Assembly (NCBI GenBank): GCA_017509245.1
Contig: JAFWQC010000051.1
Coordinates: 1 to 62,431, forward strand
DNA: 62,431 nucleotides
Origin: Clostridiales bacterium
GTDB lineage: Bacteria > Bacillota > Clostridia > Saccharofermentanales > Saccharofermentanaceae
Direction of reading: 5' to 3'
Part shown: piece after piece, positions 42,924-51,483 of the stretch
Numbering within the stretch: the stretch's first letter is position 1
Layout: each line of letters begins with the position of its first letter
Position numbers and translations under genes: made by a program
Notes under the pieces: model-generated
What the model was told of the DNA's origin: nothing
What the model saw: the letters and a program-made list of their open reading frames with translations, nothing else
Databases searched by the model: none

Positions 42924-43661
42924 ATGGATTACGATTTCAGTGAAGATCTTAAACAGAAGATCTCAGATAACATAGCAAGAGTTAAAGATTCAATTGATGA
43001 AGCTGTAAGGGTTTCCGGAAGAGAGAAGGGAAGCGTTACGCTCATCGGTGTAACAAAAGTCTTCCCGGTTGAATATGCGGAGGCAGCCGCTGTATCAGGC
43101 CTTACAGATCTTGGCGAGAACCGCGTCCAGGAACTCGTTCCGAAGGTCGAGAGATTCTCTTCTTTAGGCCTTGACGTAAACTGGCATCTCATAGGAACAC
43201 TTCAGAAGAATAAGGTTAAATATATTATAGGCAAGACTGCTCTTATCCACTCCGTAAACAGCGTTGAACTGGCTGAAGAGATATCAAAGAGGTCAGAAAG
43301 TAACAATGTTACTTCGAGGATATTATTGCAGGCTAATGTATCAGGCGAAGAGAGCAAGCACGGCTTTGCTCCGCACGAGCTAAAACCTGCAATAGACAGG
43401 ATCATGGAGCTCCCTTCGATCGAGATATGCGGTCTTATGACCATGGCTCCCATTGAGGAATACGAGGGTCAGGCAAGAGAGGTTTTCGCGAAGACAAGAG
43501 TAATATATGAAGACCTTAAAAATTTTACAGGCTTAGAGTCCTGGAATATATTGTCCATGGGCATGAGCCAGGACTATAAGAGCGCTGTTTACGAGGGTTC
43601 CACGCATATAAGGATCGGTACGGCAATATTCGGAAACCGTGCTGAATATAAGCCTTTGTAA
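42924..43661 (+). CDS. yggS: PLP homeostasis protein, YggS family
   Basis: A 245-residue PLP-binding protein resembling the barrel of alanine racemase, involved in keeping free PLP and amino acid pools in balance. The cofactor lysine is in VTLIGVTKVFPVE; other family blocks are LGENRVQELVPK, NWHLIGTLQKNKVKY, LLQANVSGEESKHGF and LSMGMSQDYKSAVYEGSTHIRIGTAIFG. The ATG at 42924 begins one base after the previous stop; a longer in-frame extension lies inside the preceding gene and is rejected. It is followed by sepF, the widely kept yggS-sepF order near the division cluster. Confidence 0.96.
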   Translation: MDYDFSEDLKQKISDNIARVKDSIDEAVRVSGREKGSVTLIGVTKVFPVEYAEAAAVSGLTDLGENRVQELVPKVERFSSLGLDVNWHLIGTLQKNKVKYIIGKTALIHSVNSVELAEEISKRSESNNVTSRILLQANVSGEESKHGFAPHELKPAIDRIMELPSIEICGLMTMAPIEEYEGQAREVFAKTRVIYEDLKNFTGLESWNILSMGMSQDYKSAVYEGSTHIRIGTAIFGNRAEYKPL

Positions 43662-43689
43662 CAGTGTTCGATCAAAAATTAGTGATTTT

Positions 43690-43698
43690 TGTTACAAT
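43690..43698 (+). promoter_or_regulatory. Extended -10 promoter for sepF
   Basis: TGTTACAAT differs from TGnTATAAT at one place. It is preceded and partly overlapped by a perfect inverted repeat, CAAAAAT-TAGTG-ATTTTTG (43673-43691), which could be a weak terminator for yggS or an operator. The leader to sepF would be about 134 bases. Confidence 0.5.
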
Positions 43699-43838
43699 TT
43701 GTAATAAAACCCCTTCTTAAGTTACCTTCTTGTGTCATATTGCCCAAAACTATTGAGGCGAATATCAAAGTTCGTTAATATCCGAAGTATCTTATATGAA
43801 TGTCCTTGGTCGGGCGAATTTTTAAGGAGGAAATATAA

Positions 43839-44318
43839 ATGGGCACTTTTAACGTTAAGAATTTCTTCGGAAGCATGTTCACACCTGTAGAAGATGATAT
43901 GGAAGAAAACTATTACGGTGAGGAAGAGGGCTACATTGAAGAAGATGCATACGAGCAAGAGCCTATTGCAGAGGAGGCTTACGTAGAAGAGCCTCGTACC
44001 TTCGTTCAGGAGCCCGCAGTAACAACACCTGTTATGCAGCAGAACGCTACAGTAATCATGCTCACACCTTACGATATCAGAACAAGCCAGATCGTTTGCG
44101 ATCACATCCGTGAAGGCCACATCGTTATCTGCAATCTCACAAATACAGATAAGAATCAGCGTGTAGTTGACTACATCTCCGGCGGCGTTTATGCATTAGG
44201 CGGAAGAGTTGAGCCTACACCCGTTAAGACAACTTTCGTCTGCACACCTAAGTCTGTTAACCTCGTAGTTGAGAATCAGGACGTAGAGCAGATGGGCACA
44301 AAGGTTTCAGCTCTCTGA
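43839..44318 (+). CDS. sepF: Cell division protein SepF
   Basis: Membrane-tethering partner of FtsZ in Gram-positive bacteria. The 159-residue protein has a short N-terminal amphipathic segment (FNVKNFFGSMF) for membrane binding, an acidic disordered linker (about 18-70, rich in Glu and Tyr) and the SepF core: TVIMLTPYDIRTSQIVCDHIREGHIVICNLTNTDKNQRVVDYISGGVYALGG. AAGGAGG precedes the ATG. It is transcribed alone between a long leader and a strong terminator. Confidence 0.95.
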   Translation: MGTFNVKNFFGSMFTPVEDDMEENYYGEEEGYIEEDAYEQEPIAEEAYVEEPRTFVQEPAVTTPVMQQNATVIMLTPYDIRTSQIVCDHIREGHIVICNLTNTDKNQRVVDYISGGVYALGGRVEPTPVKTTFVCTPKSVNLVVENQDVEQMGTKVSAL

Positions 44319-44345
44319 TAACGTTGACATAACCTCAAAACATTA

Positions 44346-44376
44346 AAGACTGTCCCCAATCCGGACAGTCTTTTTT
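44346..44376 (+). terminator. Terminator of sepF
   Basis: A perfect stem of AAGACTGTCC with GGACAGTCTT and a seven-base loop, followed by a run of T. Confidence 0.94.
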
Positions 44377-44411
44377 ATTCCTTGAAATGCGCGAAAACAG
44401 GGCTTCTCCGC

Positions 44412-44441
44412 TTGAATAAAATATCTTTGTTACTATATAAT
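44412..44441 (+). promoter_or_regulatory. Promoter for the DUF47 gene
   Basis: TTGAAT (44412-44417) and TATAAT (44436-44441) are 18 bases apart; the gene starts at 44484. Confidence 0.7.
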
Positions 44442-44483
44442 GTTCTATAGAAGAAATTGCAAAGACTCGCGGAGGAAAAATCC

Positions 44484-45137
44484 ATGACAAATGACGATCG
44501 CGAATATTTATTTGATCATGCTCAGCAGTTGTCTGAGATTCTTAATGAAGAATGTGTCGAGCTTCTCGGTATGCTCGAAAAGATAGAGGACAGGGTAGCG
44601 ATCTCAAGACGCATCAACAAACTTGAAGATGACGGTGATCACATTTTCCATGCTTTTGCAGACAGACTTCATGCAGTTGAAAGTGACCCTGAAAAGAGGA
44701 TCAATATCTTCCAGATGGCAAGACATATTGAAGACTGTGTTGACATGATCGACGAGCTTTCCATGACGATCGTACGTTACAACACAAGAACTGTTAATCC
44801 CGGCATGAAGGCAAGTGTTAATGCCATTGCAGGATGCGTAAAGAAGGAGATGCATCTCCTCAACATCCTCCGTACATATGATCCTGAGAATAAGGAATTA
44901 TTCCTCAGAGCGATCAACGAATTCGATGCATTCAAAGTTGATTTCTATAAGATGTATGACATGCTGATCTTCGGCCTTTTCTCACAGGCTCACGACACAG
45001 TCGACATCATCAGATGCAAAGCTATTTACGATGCGGTAAAGGATATCTTCAAAGCCTTTGAAGTAAGTGCCGATGACTGCTACAAGTATGTAATGGCACG
45101 CAGCAACAGCGAGGATGTTTGGTCAGTAGATAAGTAA
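44484..45137 (+). CDS. DUF47/PhoU-like protein
   Basis: A 217-residue all-helical protein of the DUF47 family, whose members resemble PhoU and usually accompany a Pit-type phosphate permease as its regulator. It shows the repeated helix pattern with acidic metal-binding motifs (EDDGDHIFHAF and ARHIEDCVDMIDEL). The ATG at 44484 is eight bases after GGAGG. No pit gene is next to it; the following gene is a GGDEF fusion starting 30 bases downstream and perhaps sharing its promoter. Confidence 0.88.
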   Translation: MTNDDREYLFDHAQQLSEILNEECVELLGMLEKIEDRVAISRRINKLEDDGDHIFHAFADRLHAVESDPEKRINIFQMARHIEDCVDMIDELSMTIVRYNTRTVNPGMKASVNAIAGCVKKEMHLLNILRTYDPENKELFLRAINEFDAFKVDFYKMYDMLIFGLFSQAHDTVDIIRCKAIYDAVKDIFKAFEVSADDCYKYVMARSNSEDVWSVDK

Positions 45138-45167
45138 TTACCGCACAGGTTTTCCGGAATCGATTCA

Positions 45168-48100
45168 ATGAGTAAGAAGGTCTCACTTCCGGACGGATAT
45201 CATATAGTCTGGTCCGAAGATTTTAACAGCAATTCTGTCAATGAAGCTGTCTGGAGCGCAGAGACACGTGCTCCGGGCTGGGTTAACGGTGAGCGTCAGG
45301 AATACTGCGGAGACAAATGCATTGAGATCAAAGACAGCTGTCTTTGCATAAGACCCAAGATCACAACAGACAGTTCAGGTGAGATGAGATATCTTTCCGG
45401 AAGGGTATCCTCATTCGGCAAAAAGGATTTTACATACGGCAAGATATCCGCAAGAATTAAGGTGCCGAAGGCAAAGGGGCTCTTGAGTTATATCCGTCTC
45501 ATGCCGACGGAAGGTTATGATACTGAGACTAATAACTACATCGAATTCCCGCTCCACGGTCAGATCGATATGGTCGGTATCTCAGGTGACAAGACTGACG
45601 AAGCGACTTCGTGCATCACGTTCGGTTATCCGTTCACCCAGCGTTCGGGAAAATACCATAAATTAAATACTGACTTTTCAACTGACTTCCATATTTTCTC
45701 ATGCGAGTGGGATCAGGATGAGATCGTATTCTCATGTGACGGCAAAGTATATTACAGGACAGCATTCTGGTTCCAGAGATCAGGCGAAGTTGAAGAACCT
45801 TATCCTGCGCCGTTCAACAAGCCATTCCATTTTGTTATAGGCGTTTCAGCCGGCGGACATCTTAACGGCAAAGACATTGATGTCACAACTGATCTTAAGG
45901 ACAACGATGCGGAACTTCTAGTTGATTACATAAGACTTTACCAGAAGCCTTTATATGACAGGAAGGTCGTAAGACCTGCAAGAGTCTTATCTCTTAACAC
46001 TGAGGATGACGGCAGCGGAAGCAGCAATGCTTTTTATGTTGCAGAAGGCGACCTTAATGCCAATGTCAGCTTCATGGAAGATGAGCTCATAATCACACCT
46101 TCGTTCGTTACGGGAAGCGCAGGCGAGACCAGGCTTCTGCAGAGCGGTTTTTCGTTCAGGAAAGGTGAGGTCTACGAGTTCTCGTTTGACGGAAGAGCAG
46201 ATGAGGACCGTTCGATAAGATGTATTTTCGAGGCCGGCGAAGAAGATGATAAAGTTCAGTTCGTAGAGCCTTACACGATAAGTCTTGACAGGCACTGGCA
46301 GAAGCACAGGATGCTTTTCAAGGCGGATGAAGACTATGACAATGCTTCCATAGTCTTTGCGATCACGGCGATCTCAAAAGCATCTGTCCATATCCGCAAT
46401 ATCTCGCTTAAAAAGCGTGAAGGCAAGGATAACATCCGCAAGCTGATCGCAGTATGCGGCGTGTGGGATGACTCTGATAATTACAGCCTTTTCCTAAGGG
46501 CTCTGCAGACCGAGGAACTCAATAAGGAGTATGTTGTTGCAAGCTTTACTTTCAATGTTGACAGTCCTGATCCGATGCAGACGGAGCTTGAGATAAAGTT
46601 TGCTGACATACTCCGTAATATGGATCTTGCTGCCGTCATTATTTTCGGCGAGATGATAAAGACGAGAGAAGTAATCGAGAGGCTCGCACAGATAGGCCAT
46701 GAGAAGGATATTCCGGTAATTACCTTCCAGTATCCGATCAAGGGCTGCATCAATGCGGACTTTGAATATGCATCTGCATTCAGATCGATCGTTGAGCATG
46801 TTATTGATGTTCACGGCGCGAAAAAACTGGACATGATGGCAGGCTTCCGTGACAACCCGTTCTCTGAAGAAAGAATACGCGTTTTTAAGGAAGTACTCGC
46901 ATCGAGAGGATTGGATCCTGAATATGCGAACATCTTTTACGGTGACTTCTGGCAGGCCCCCGCTTATACGATAATGAACAATCTTCTCGAAAACGGTTAC
47001 GAGCTGCCTGACGCCATCATCTGCGCGAACGACTCCATGGCTCTGGCTGTTTGTGATGCGCTTAACAGATGGAATATCAGCGTTCCTGATGATGTGATCG
47101 TCACGGGTTTTGACGGCATCTGGCAGGGCCAGTATAACGATCCCGTTTTGACATCATGCGAGCTTGATTATAAGCAGATATCAGAAAAAGTCCTGAACAA
47201 GATCCACAGCTGGAATGACGGCGAGAGGATCAGCGATGACACTTTCCTGATCCCTTATACGACAATGTTCATGCAGTCCTGCGGATGCAGAAAGAGTTCA
47301 GAGTTCCAGTGGTCCGAGATCGTTGATGAACTCGCCGAAGAGAGCCAGGAATCCTTCAGGCATATGCTCGAGATGGGAAGATTCGTTTCAAGGATGACAT
47401 CTTCCGATAACCTTGATGCCGCTGCGGATAACCTGCAGAATTCCATCTGGATGTGGAGAAGCGAATATTATTTCGTCGGAGTTGATGAGAAGGATGAGTG
47501 CTGCCACAGCATTTTCCACGGCAGGGCCAACAAGTTCACTTATGCGCAGAAATTCTACCGCATGAAGTATCCGATCCCGGACTACGATCTTATCCTTTCT
47601 CCTGACAGTGACATCAACGTTCTTCTGTTCAGACAGATAAGATCCAACAAGGAAGCTTTCGGATATGTCGTAAACGGCTACAACAATATCACGCTCAGAT
47701 CCGAGCAGAGATTCGAGGAGTTCAGCCACTTCGTAAATGCTGCGGTCAACGCGGTAAGCAATAACCGCAAGCTCATAACGAAGAACAAGAAGAGTGAGAT
47801 GCTCTCGGAGTTAGACTTCCTGACGGGCCTTTATAACAGAAGGGGATTCTTTACTGTCATCAAGAAGCTTCTTAATACTCCTGCAAATTCCGGAAGGATC
47901 TTATCGCTGTTCTCGATCGACATGGACAGGCTTAAGACGATAAATGATACCTACGGTCACGATAACGGTGATATCGCGATACAGACGCTTGCAAGAGCGA
48001 TACTGAGATATGTGAGAGACAACGGTGTTGCTGCACGTTACGGCGGCGACGAGTTTGCGCTTGCGATCATAAGCGACAGAAGGCATGAAGATGAAGTCAG

Positions 48101-48296
48101 AAATATCCGTAATGAGATCGAGCAGTATGCCGATCAGGATCCTGCAATGACTGACAAGAGCTTTGAAGTCGGTGCGAGCATCGGTATTGCTGAGCGTGTT
48201 ATCGACAGCGCGATAGATATCGATGATATGATCATGGAAGCTGACTCAAAGATGTATGCCGACAAGATGTCCAGGAAGAGACTCCGCGGTGTTTGA
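45168..48296 (+). CDS. GH16-pseudoenzyme/LacI-type sensor/GGDEF fusion, putative diguanylate cyclase
   Basis: A 1042-residue protein without signal peptide or membrane helix, hence cytoplasmic. Residues 8-260 are a GH16 (laminarinase-like) fold: IVWSEDFNSNSVNEAVW, LSGRVSSFGKKDFTYGKISARIKVPKAKG and VDYIRLYQ. The catalytic ExDxxE is QIDMVG (Q132, D134, G137), so both catalytic Glu are missing and it cannot work as a normal glucanase. Residues 267-415 look like a carbohydrate-binding beta-sandwich, 423-700 a LacI/PBP1-type ligand domain (DAIICANDSMALAVCDAL, VIVTGFDG) without helix-turn-helix, 704-707 SCGC, 720-865 a GAF-like region, and 880-1042 GGDEF with GGDEF at 959-963 and LDFLTGLYNRRGF. The product-inhibition site RxxD reads RDNG. 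Likely makes cyclic di-GMP in response to a sugar (inferred). Confidence 0.85.
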   Translation: MSKKVSLPDGYHIVWSEDFNSNSVNEAVWSAETRAPGWVNGERQEYCGDKCIEIKDSCLCIRPKITTDSSGEMRYLSGRVSSFGKKDFTYGKISARIKVPKAKGLLSYIRLMPTEGYDTETNNYIEFPLHGQIDMVGISGDKTDEATSCITFGYPFTQRSGKYHKLNTDFSTDFHIFSCEWDQDEIVFSCDGKVYYRTAFWFQRSGEVEEPYPAPFNKPFHFVIGVSAGGHLNGKDIDVTTDLKDNDAELLVDYIRLYQKPLYDRKVVRPARVLSLNTEDDGSGSSNAFYVAEGDLNANVSFMEDELIITPSFVTGSAGETRLLQSGFSFRKGEVYEFSFDGRADEDRSIRCIFEAGEEDDKVQFVEPYTISLDRHWQKHRMLFKADEDYDNASIVFAITAISKASVHIRNISLKKREGKDNIRKLIAVCGVWDDSDNYSLFLRALQTEELNKEYVVASFTFNVDSPDPMQTELEIKFADILRNMDLAAVIIFGEMIKTREVIERLAQIGHEKDIPVITFQYPIKGCINADFEYASAFRSIVEHVIDVHGAKKLDMMAGFRDNPFSEERIRVFKEVLASRGLDPEYANIFYGDFWQAPAYTIMNNLLENGYELPDAIICANDSMALAVCDALNRWNISVPDDVIVTGFDGIWQGQYNDPVLTSCELDYKQISEKVLNKIHSWNDGERISDDTFLIPYTTMFMQSCGCRKSSEFQWSEIVDELAEESQESFRHMLEMGRFVSRMTSSDNLDAAADNLQNSIWMWRSEYYFVGVDEKDECCHSIFHGRANKFTYAQKFYRMKYPIPDYDLILSPDSDINVLLFRQIRSNKEAFGYVVNGYNNITLRSEQRFEEFSHFVNAAVNAVSNNRKLITKNKKSEMLSELDFLTGLYNRRGFFTVIKKLLNTPANSGRILSLFSIDMDRLKTINDTYGHDNGDIAIQTLARAILRYVRDNGVAARYGGDEFALAIISDRRHEDEVRNIRNEIEQYADQDPAMTDKSFEVGASIGIAERVIDSAIDIDDMIMEADSKMYADKMSRKRLRGV

Positions 48297-48418
48297 TAAT
48301 GTTAAAAAATAATCGAACTTTATTTACCAACTGTTAAAGAATACACAACTATTTCCGCAATTTCTCCTTTTGCCTTCATGGTACTATAAAAACATAAGTA
48401 AGAAGGGAGGGACGGATA

Positions 48419-50713
48419 ATGGATCGCAGACTTAATATCGGTTTCGTAATCGACGATATAGATAACTATTTCTCGAACCAGGCAGCAAGAGGTGCCGAGC
48501 AGGCAGCAAAAGTATTGGATGCCAATCTGTTCGTCTTTCCCGGACACTATATCGGAAAGACCGACAGCCGTTATGCCGACAAGAAATACGAGTATCAGTA
48601 CAATACTGTTTTCAGGCTTCTCACAGAACGTAATGTGGACATTGTATACATCCTTCAGGGACTGATCTGTTCCAGGGCGGAAAAGGAGATCCAGAAGCGT
48701 TTTATCGACATGATGCCAAACGTTCCGATCGTCTGTCTTTTCTCTGATTTTGAAGGCTGCCATTCGGTCACATTCGATAACAATTCAGGACTTACGGATC
48801 TTTTGGATCACCTTATCTCAAAGCACGGCGCAAGGGATATCGGCTTTGTATCCGGTCCTGTCACAAACCGTGATGCAAGAGAAAGACTTGAAGTCTATAA
48901 AAGAGTTCTGGCAGATAATAACATTCCCGTTGATGATAACAAGATAGTCTACGGTGATTTCTCGATGGCAAGTGAAGCTGAAGTCGAGAAGCTCCTTGAT
49001 AACAACAGCAATCTTGATGCCATGGTTTTCGCGAACGACTCAATGGCAGTCGGCGGTTATAATGTGTTCGCCAAAAGAGGTCTTGTTCCGGGCAAGGACA
49101 TCCTTGTAGCAGGCTTTGACGATGACGTGTTTGCAGTATCGCTGGAGCCGCCTCTTACAACCGTTGAGGCAAGCTCTGCATCGCTCGCTTATAAAGCCGT
49201 GATGAATGCGGAGAACTATATAAACGGAACTGCATTAAAGGACATGACGGTCGAGACACATCTGGTATTAAGAAGCTCATGCGGTTGCGATGAACTTGAT
49301 GTCGAGTCGATGTTCAAGAGATTCCATCTTAACACTGACAAGATTGACAACCGGAAGTTCATCGACGGAGTCAGGGAATACCTGTTTTCGGTCTACGTTG
49401 ATGCAGGTCCCATATCAGAGGAAATAGACGGATTCCTTAATGCATATATTGACTTCCTGCTGTCTGACGACAAAAAGAACGAAGTGGCATTCCTTAACGA
49501 CCAGTTCGCAAGGCTTCTGAGAACTGAGTTCTTCATGCTGTCGACCAGGGAGAAATTCTTCAATGTTCTCCTCACGATGCAGAAGAAAGTACTTGGTACC
49601 GCAAAAGACGAAGCAGAACGCGAGATGCTTTACGATACGTTCTCCGGGTATTTCAGACGCCTGTCATTCTCCGGCATCCTGCCTGCCAACTTGGCACGGA
49701 GAAGGAGCGAGAGAATGAGAGGTCTCATTAACCGCAGGGTAGGAGATATCCTCCTTAATGAGAGTGATACTGAGATTCCCTACGAGCAGCTCCTTGGCGG
49801 TCTTAGCGGGATCGGTTATAAGAGATCGTTCCTCTATCTTTTCCAGGGCAATATCCATAACCAGGGAGTATTTGACTGGATGCCTCCTACATCGATCCTT
49901 CTAAAAGCGATAAGTGATGAAAAGGGTTTGAGGACACTTCCTGATGAGCAGCAGCTCCTGCGTACCGAGCAGATCTTCGATAATGAGATCATCGAGAGCG
50001 GCACCCGCCGTTCCATGATAGTATCGCCGCTGTTCGTCGGACAGGATATTTACGGCATGTTCGTAAATGAGACCGGAATGGATAATTCCTTCAGTGTGTC
50101 TTCCATTGCTTCGCAGATGTCTGTAACGCTCCGATCGCTCTACATGATAGAGGAGCAGAATAAAGCAAAGCAGGCCCTGCAGAATTCTCTCGAAAGATTT
50201 ATCAGGGACAATACCAAGCTCGAAGAGATCGCACAGAAGGATGAGCTTACGGGCCTTTATAACAGAAGAGGCTTCATTGCCAATGCCGAAAGGGAATTAG
50301 GCGATCCGATGAACCAGGAGAAGATAGCGATCATCTGCTATGCCGACATGGATAACCTCAAGATGGTCAACGACCAGTATGGCCATGACGACGGCGACTT
50401 CGCATTGAGGACAGTCGCTGAGATCCTCCGTGAGTCATTCAGAGATACGGACATCATAGGACGCTTCGGCGGAGATGAATTCGTAACACTGGCAATCACC
50501 GGTGTCGATTGTGATATAGATCTGATCAAGCAGAGGATCGCGCATGTTTCCGAGCGCATCAACAGTTCTGCAGGCAAGCCTTATCCTATTGAGATGAGTA
50601 CCGGTATCTACAAGTTTACGATCACGGGCAAGGTTGATTTCTATAATGCGATCAATAACGCCGACAGACTCTTATATGAAGAGAAGATAAGAAAGAAGGC
50701 AGGCAGAGTCTAA
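48419..50713 (+). CDS. LacI-type sensor/GAF-like/GGDEF protein, putative diguanylate cyclase
   Basis: A 764-residue cytoplasmic protein, paralogue of the C-terminal two thirds of the preceding one. Residues 4-285 form a LacI/PBP1-type ligand domain (IGFVIDDIDNYF, ARDIGFVSGP, DAMVFANDSMAVGGYNVF, ILVAGFDDD) with no DNA-binding head. SCGC follows at 287-290, then a helical region, a GAF-like domain (about 450-575) and a coiled linker. The GGDEF domain (605-764) has KDELTGLYNRRGF, the active motif GGDEF at 684-688 and an intact inhibitory site R675-x-x-D678 five residues before it. No EAL or HD-GYP domain. AAGGGAGGG precedes the ATG. The 122-base gap from its neighbour holds no clear promoter. 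Confidence 0.88.
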   Translation: MDRRLNIGFVIDDIDNYFSNQAARGAEQAAKVLDANLFVFPGHYIGKTDSRYADKKYEYQYNTVFRLLTERNVDIVYILQGLICSRAEKEIQKRFIDMMPNVPIVCLFSDFEGCHSVTFDNNSGLTDLLDHLISKHGARDIGFVSGPVTNRDARERLEVYKRVLADNNIPVDDNKIVYGDFSMASEAEVEKLLDNNSNLDAMVFANDSMAVGGYNVFAKRGLVPGKDILVAGFDDDVFAVSLEPPLTTVEASSASLAYKAVMNAENYINGTALKDMTVETHLVLRSSCGCDELDVESMFKRFHLNTDKIDNRKFIDGVREYLFSVYVDAGPISEEIDGFLNAYIDFLLSDDKKNEVAFLNDQFARLLRTEFFMLSTREKFFNVLLTMQKKVLGTAKDEAEREMLYDTFSGYFRRLSFSGILPANLARRRSERMRGLINRRVGDILLNESDTEIPYEQLLGGLSGIGYKRSFLYLFQGNIHNQGVFDWMPPTSILLKAISDEKGLRTLPDEQQLLRTEQIFDNEIIESGTRRSMIVSPLFVGQDIYGMFVNETGMDNSFSVSSIASQMSVTLRSLYMIEEQNKAKQALQNSLERFIRDNTKLEEIAQKDELTGLYNRRGFIANAERELGDPMNQEKIAIICYADMDNLKMVNDQYGHDDGDFALRTVAEILRESFRDTDIIGRFGGDEFVTLAITGVDCDIDLIKQRIAHVSERINSSAGKPYPIEMSTGIYKFTITGKVDFYNAINNADRLLYEEKIRKKAGRV

Positions 50714-50721
50714 GCCGCTTA

Positions 50722-51345
50722 TCAAACTTCTTCTGTCTCTATTAACGCTTTTCGAGAAGCGATCTTTCTGACAGCCAGATGATAGATGAAATAAGCAAGT
50801 ATGCTTGTGCCTGTTCCGATGAGAAGACCGCCTAAAACATCTGTGGGATAATGAACGCCGACATACATTCTCGTGAACGCGAGCACAACAGAATAGACCA
50901 GCATAAGTGCAGCAAAGAGCTTAACTGCTTTAGATGCTTTTTCACGTATAATTCCGCCTGCTTTTGCCGCGACGGGTAAACCTAAGAGCGCTATGAAAAG
51001 CACAGCTCCCGCCAGCGCGAACGCCGCCCCCGTATGACCTGAAGGGAAGGAATAGTCAGCAGGTCTCTTGATAACCGTCTCAAGGCCTTCGATGACATCA
51101 AAAGGCCTCGGCCTTGCGACAAGATTCTTAATAACGAGATTAGTAACAAGTGATTCGACCGCGATGCTTATCGCAGTGATTATCCCTATCCTTCTGGATC
51201 TGGGAATAATGAGCAGGATCAGCACAAGGGCAATATATGCGATTCCCTTGTCGCCCGTGTGCGTGATAAAAGACATGACCGGATCCGCCAGGTCCGATCT
51301 CATGTTGTTTTGCAGATAAAGCAGAATGTCAGCTTCCCAGCCCAT
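50722..51345 (-). CDS. PAP2 family membrane phosphatase
   Basis: A 207-residue membrane protein with about five helices and the full lipid phosphatase signature: KNLVARPRP (KX6RP), FPSGHTGAAFA (PSGH) and TRMYVGVHYPTDVLGG (SRX5HX3D with Thr replacing Ser). Such enzymes dephosphorylate undecaprenyl diphosphate, phosphatidic acid or phosphatidylglycerol phosphate at the outer face of the membrane. Recycling of undecaprenyl diphosphate is the most usual role, but sequence does not decide. Converges on the GGDEF gene with an eight-base gap. Confidence 0.9.
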   Translation of the reverse strand: MGWEADILLYLQNNMRSDLADPVMSFITHTGDKGIAYIALVLILLIIPRSRRIGIITAISIAVESLVTNLVIKNLVARPRPFDVIEGLETVIKRPADYSFPSGHTGAAFALAGAVLFIALLGLPVAAKAGGIIREKASKAVKLFAALMLVYSVVLAFTRMYVGVHYPTDVLGGLLIGTGTSILAYFIYHLAVRKIASRKALIETEEV

Positions 51346-51416
51346 TTTCCGTCCTCTCGAAAATTAGTATTACCAGTTAATTGTAATACTAAGTGTGTGA
51401 CAAACACGTGAAAAAG

Positions 51417-51449
51417 AAATGAAAAATGCGGTTATACCAACCGCATTTT
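51417..51449 (-). terminator. Terminator of larA
   Basis: On the minus strand AAAATGCGGTT and AACCGCATTTT pair across a five-base loop, then a T-rich tail follows. It lies 35 bases past the larA-like stop. Confidence 0.88.
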
Positions 51450-51483
51450 CTATATCTCTGAAAGCTTATACAATGTGAGATCC

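Noticed and set aside
45168..45950. Secreted beta-glucanase reading of the GH16 domain
   Set aside because: There is no signal peptide, and both catalytic Glu of ExDxxE are replaced, so an active secreted hydrolase is not supported.
46434..47268. LacI-family DNA-binding repressor
   Set aside because: Only the ligand-binding part is present; no helix-turn-helix head is found in either of the two GGDEF proteins.
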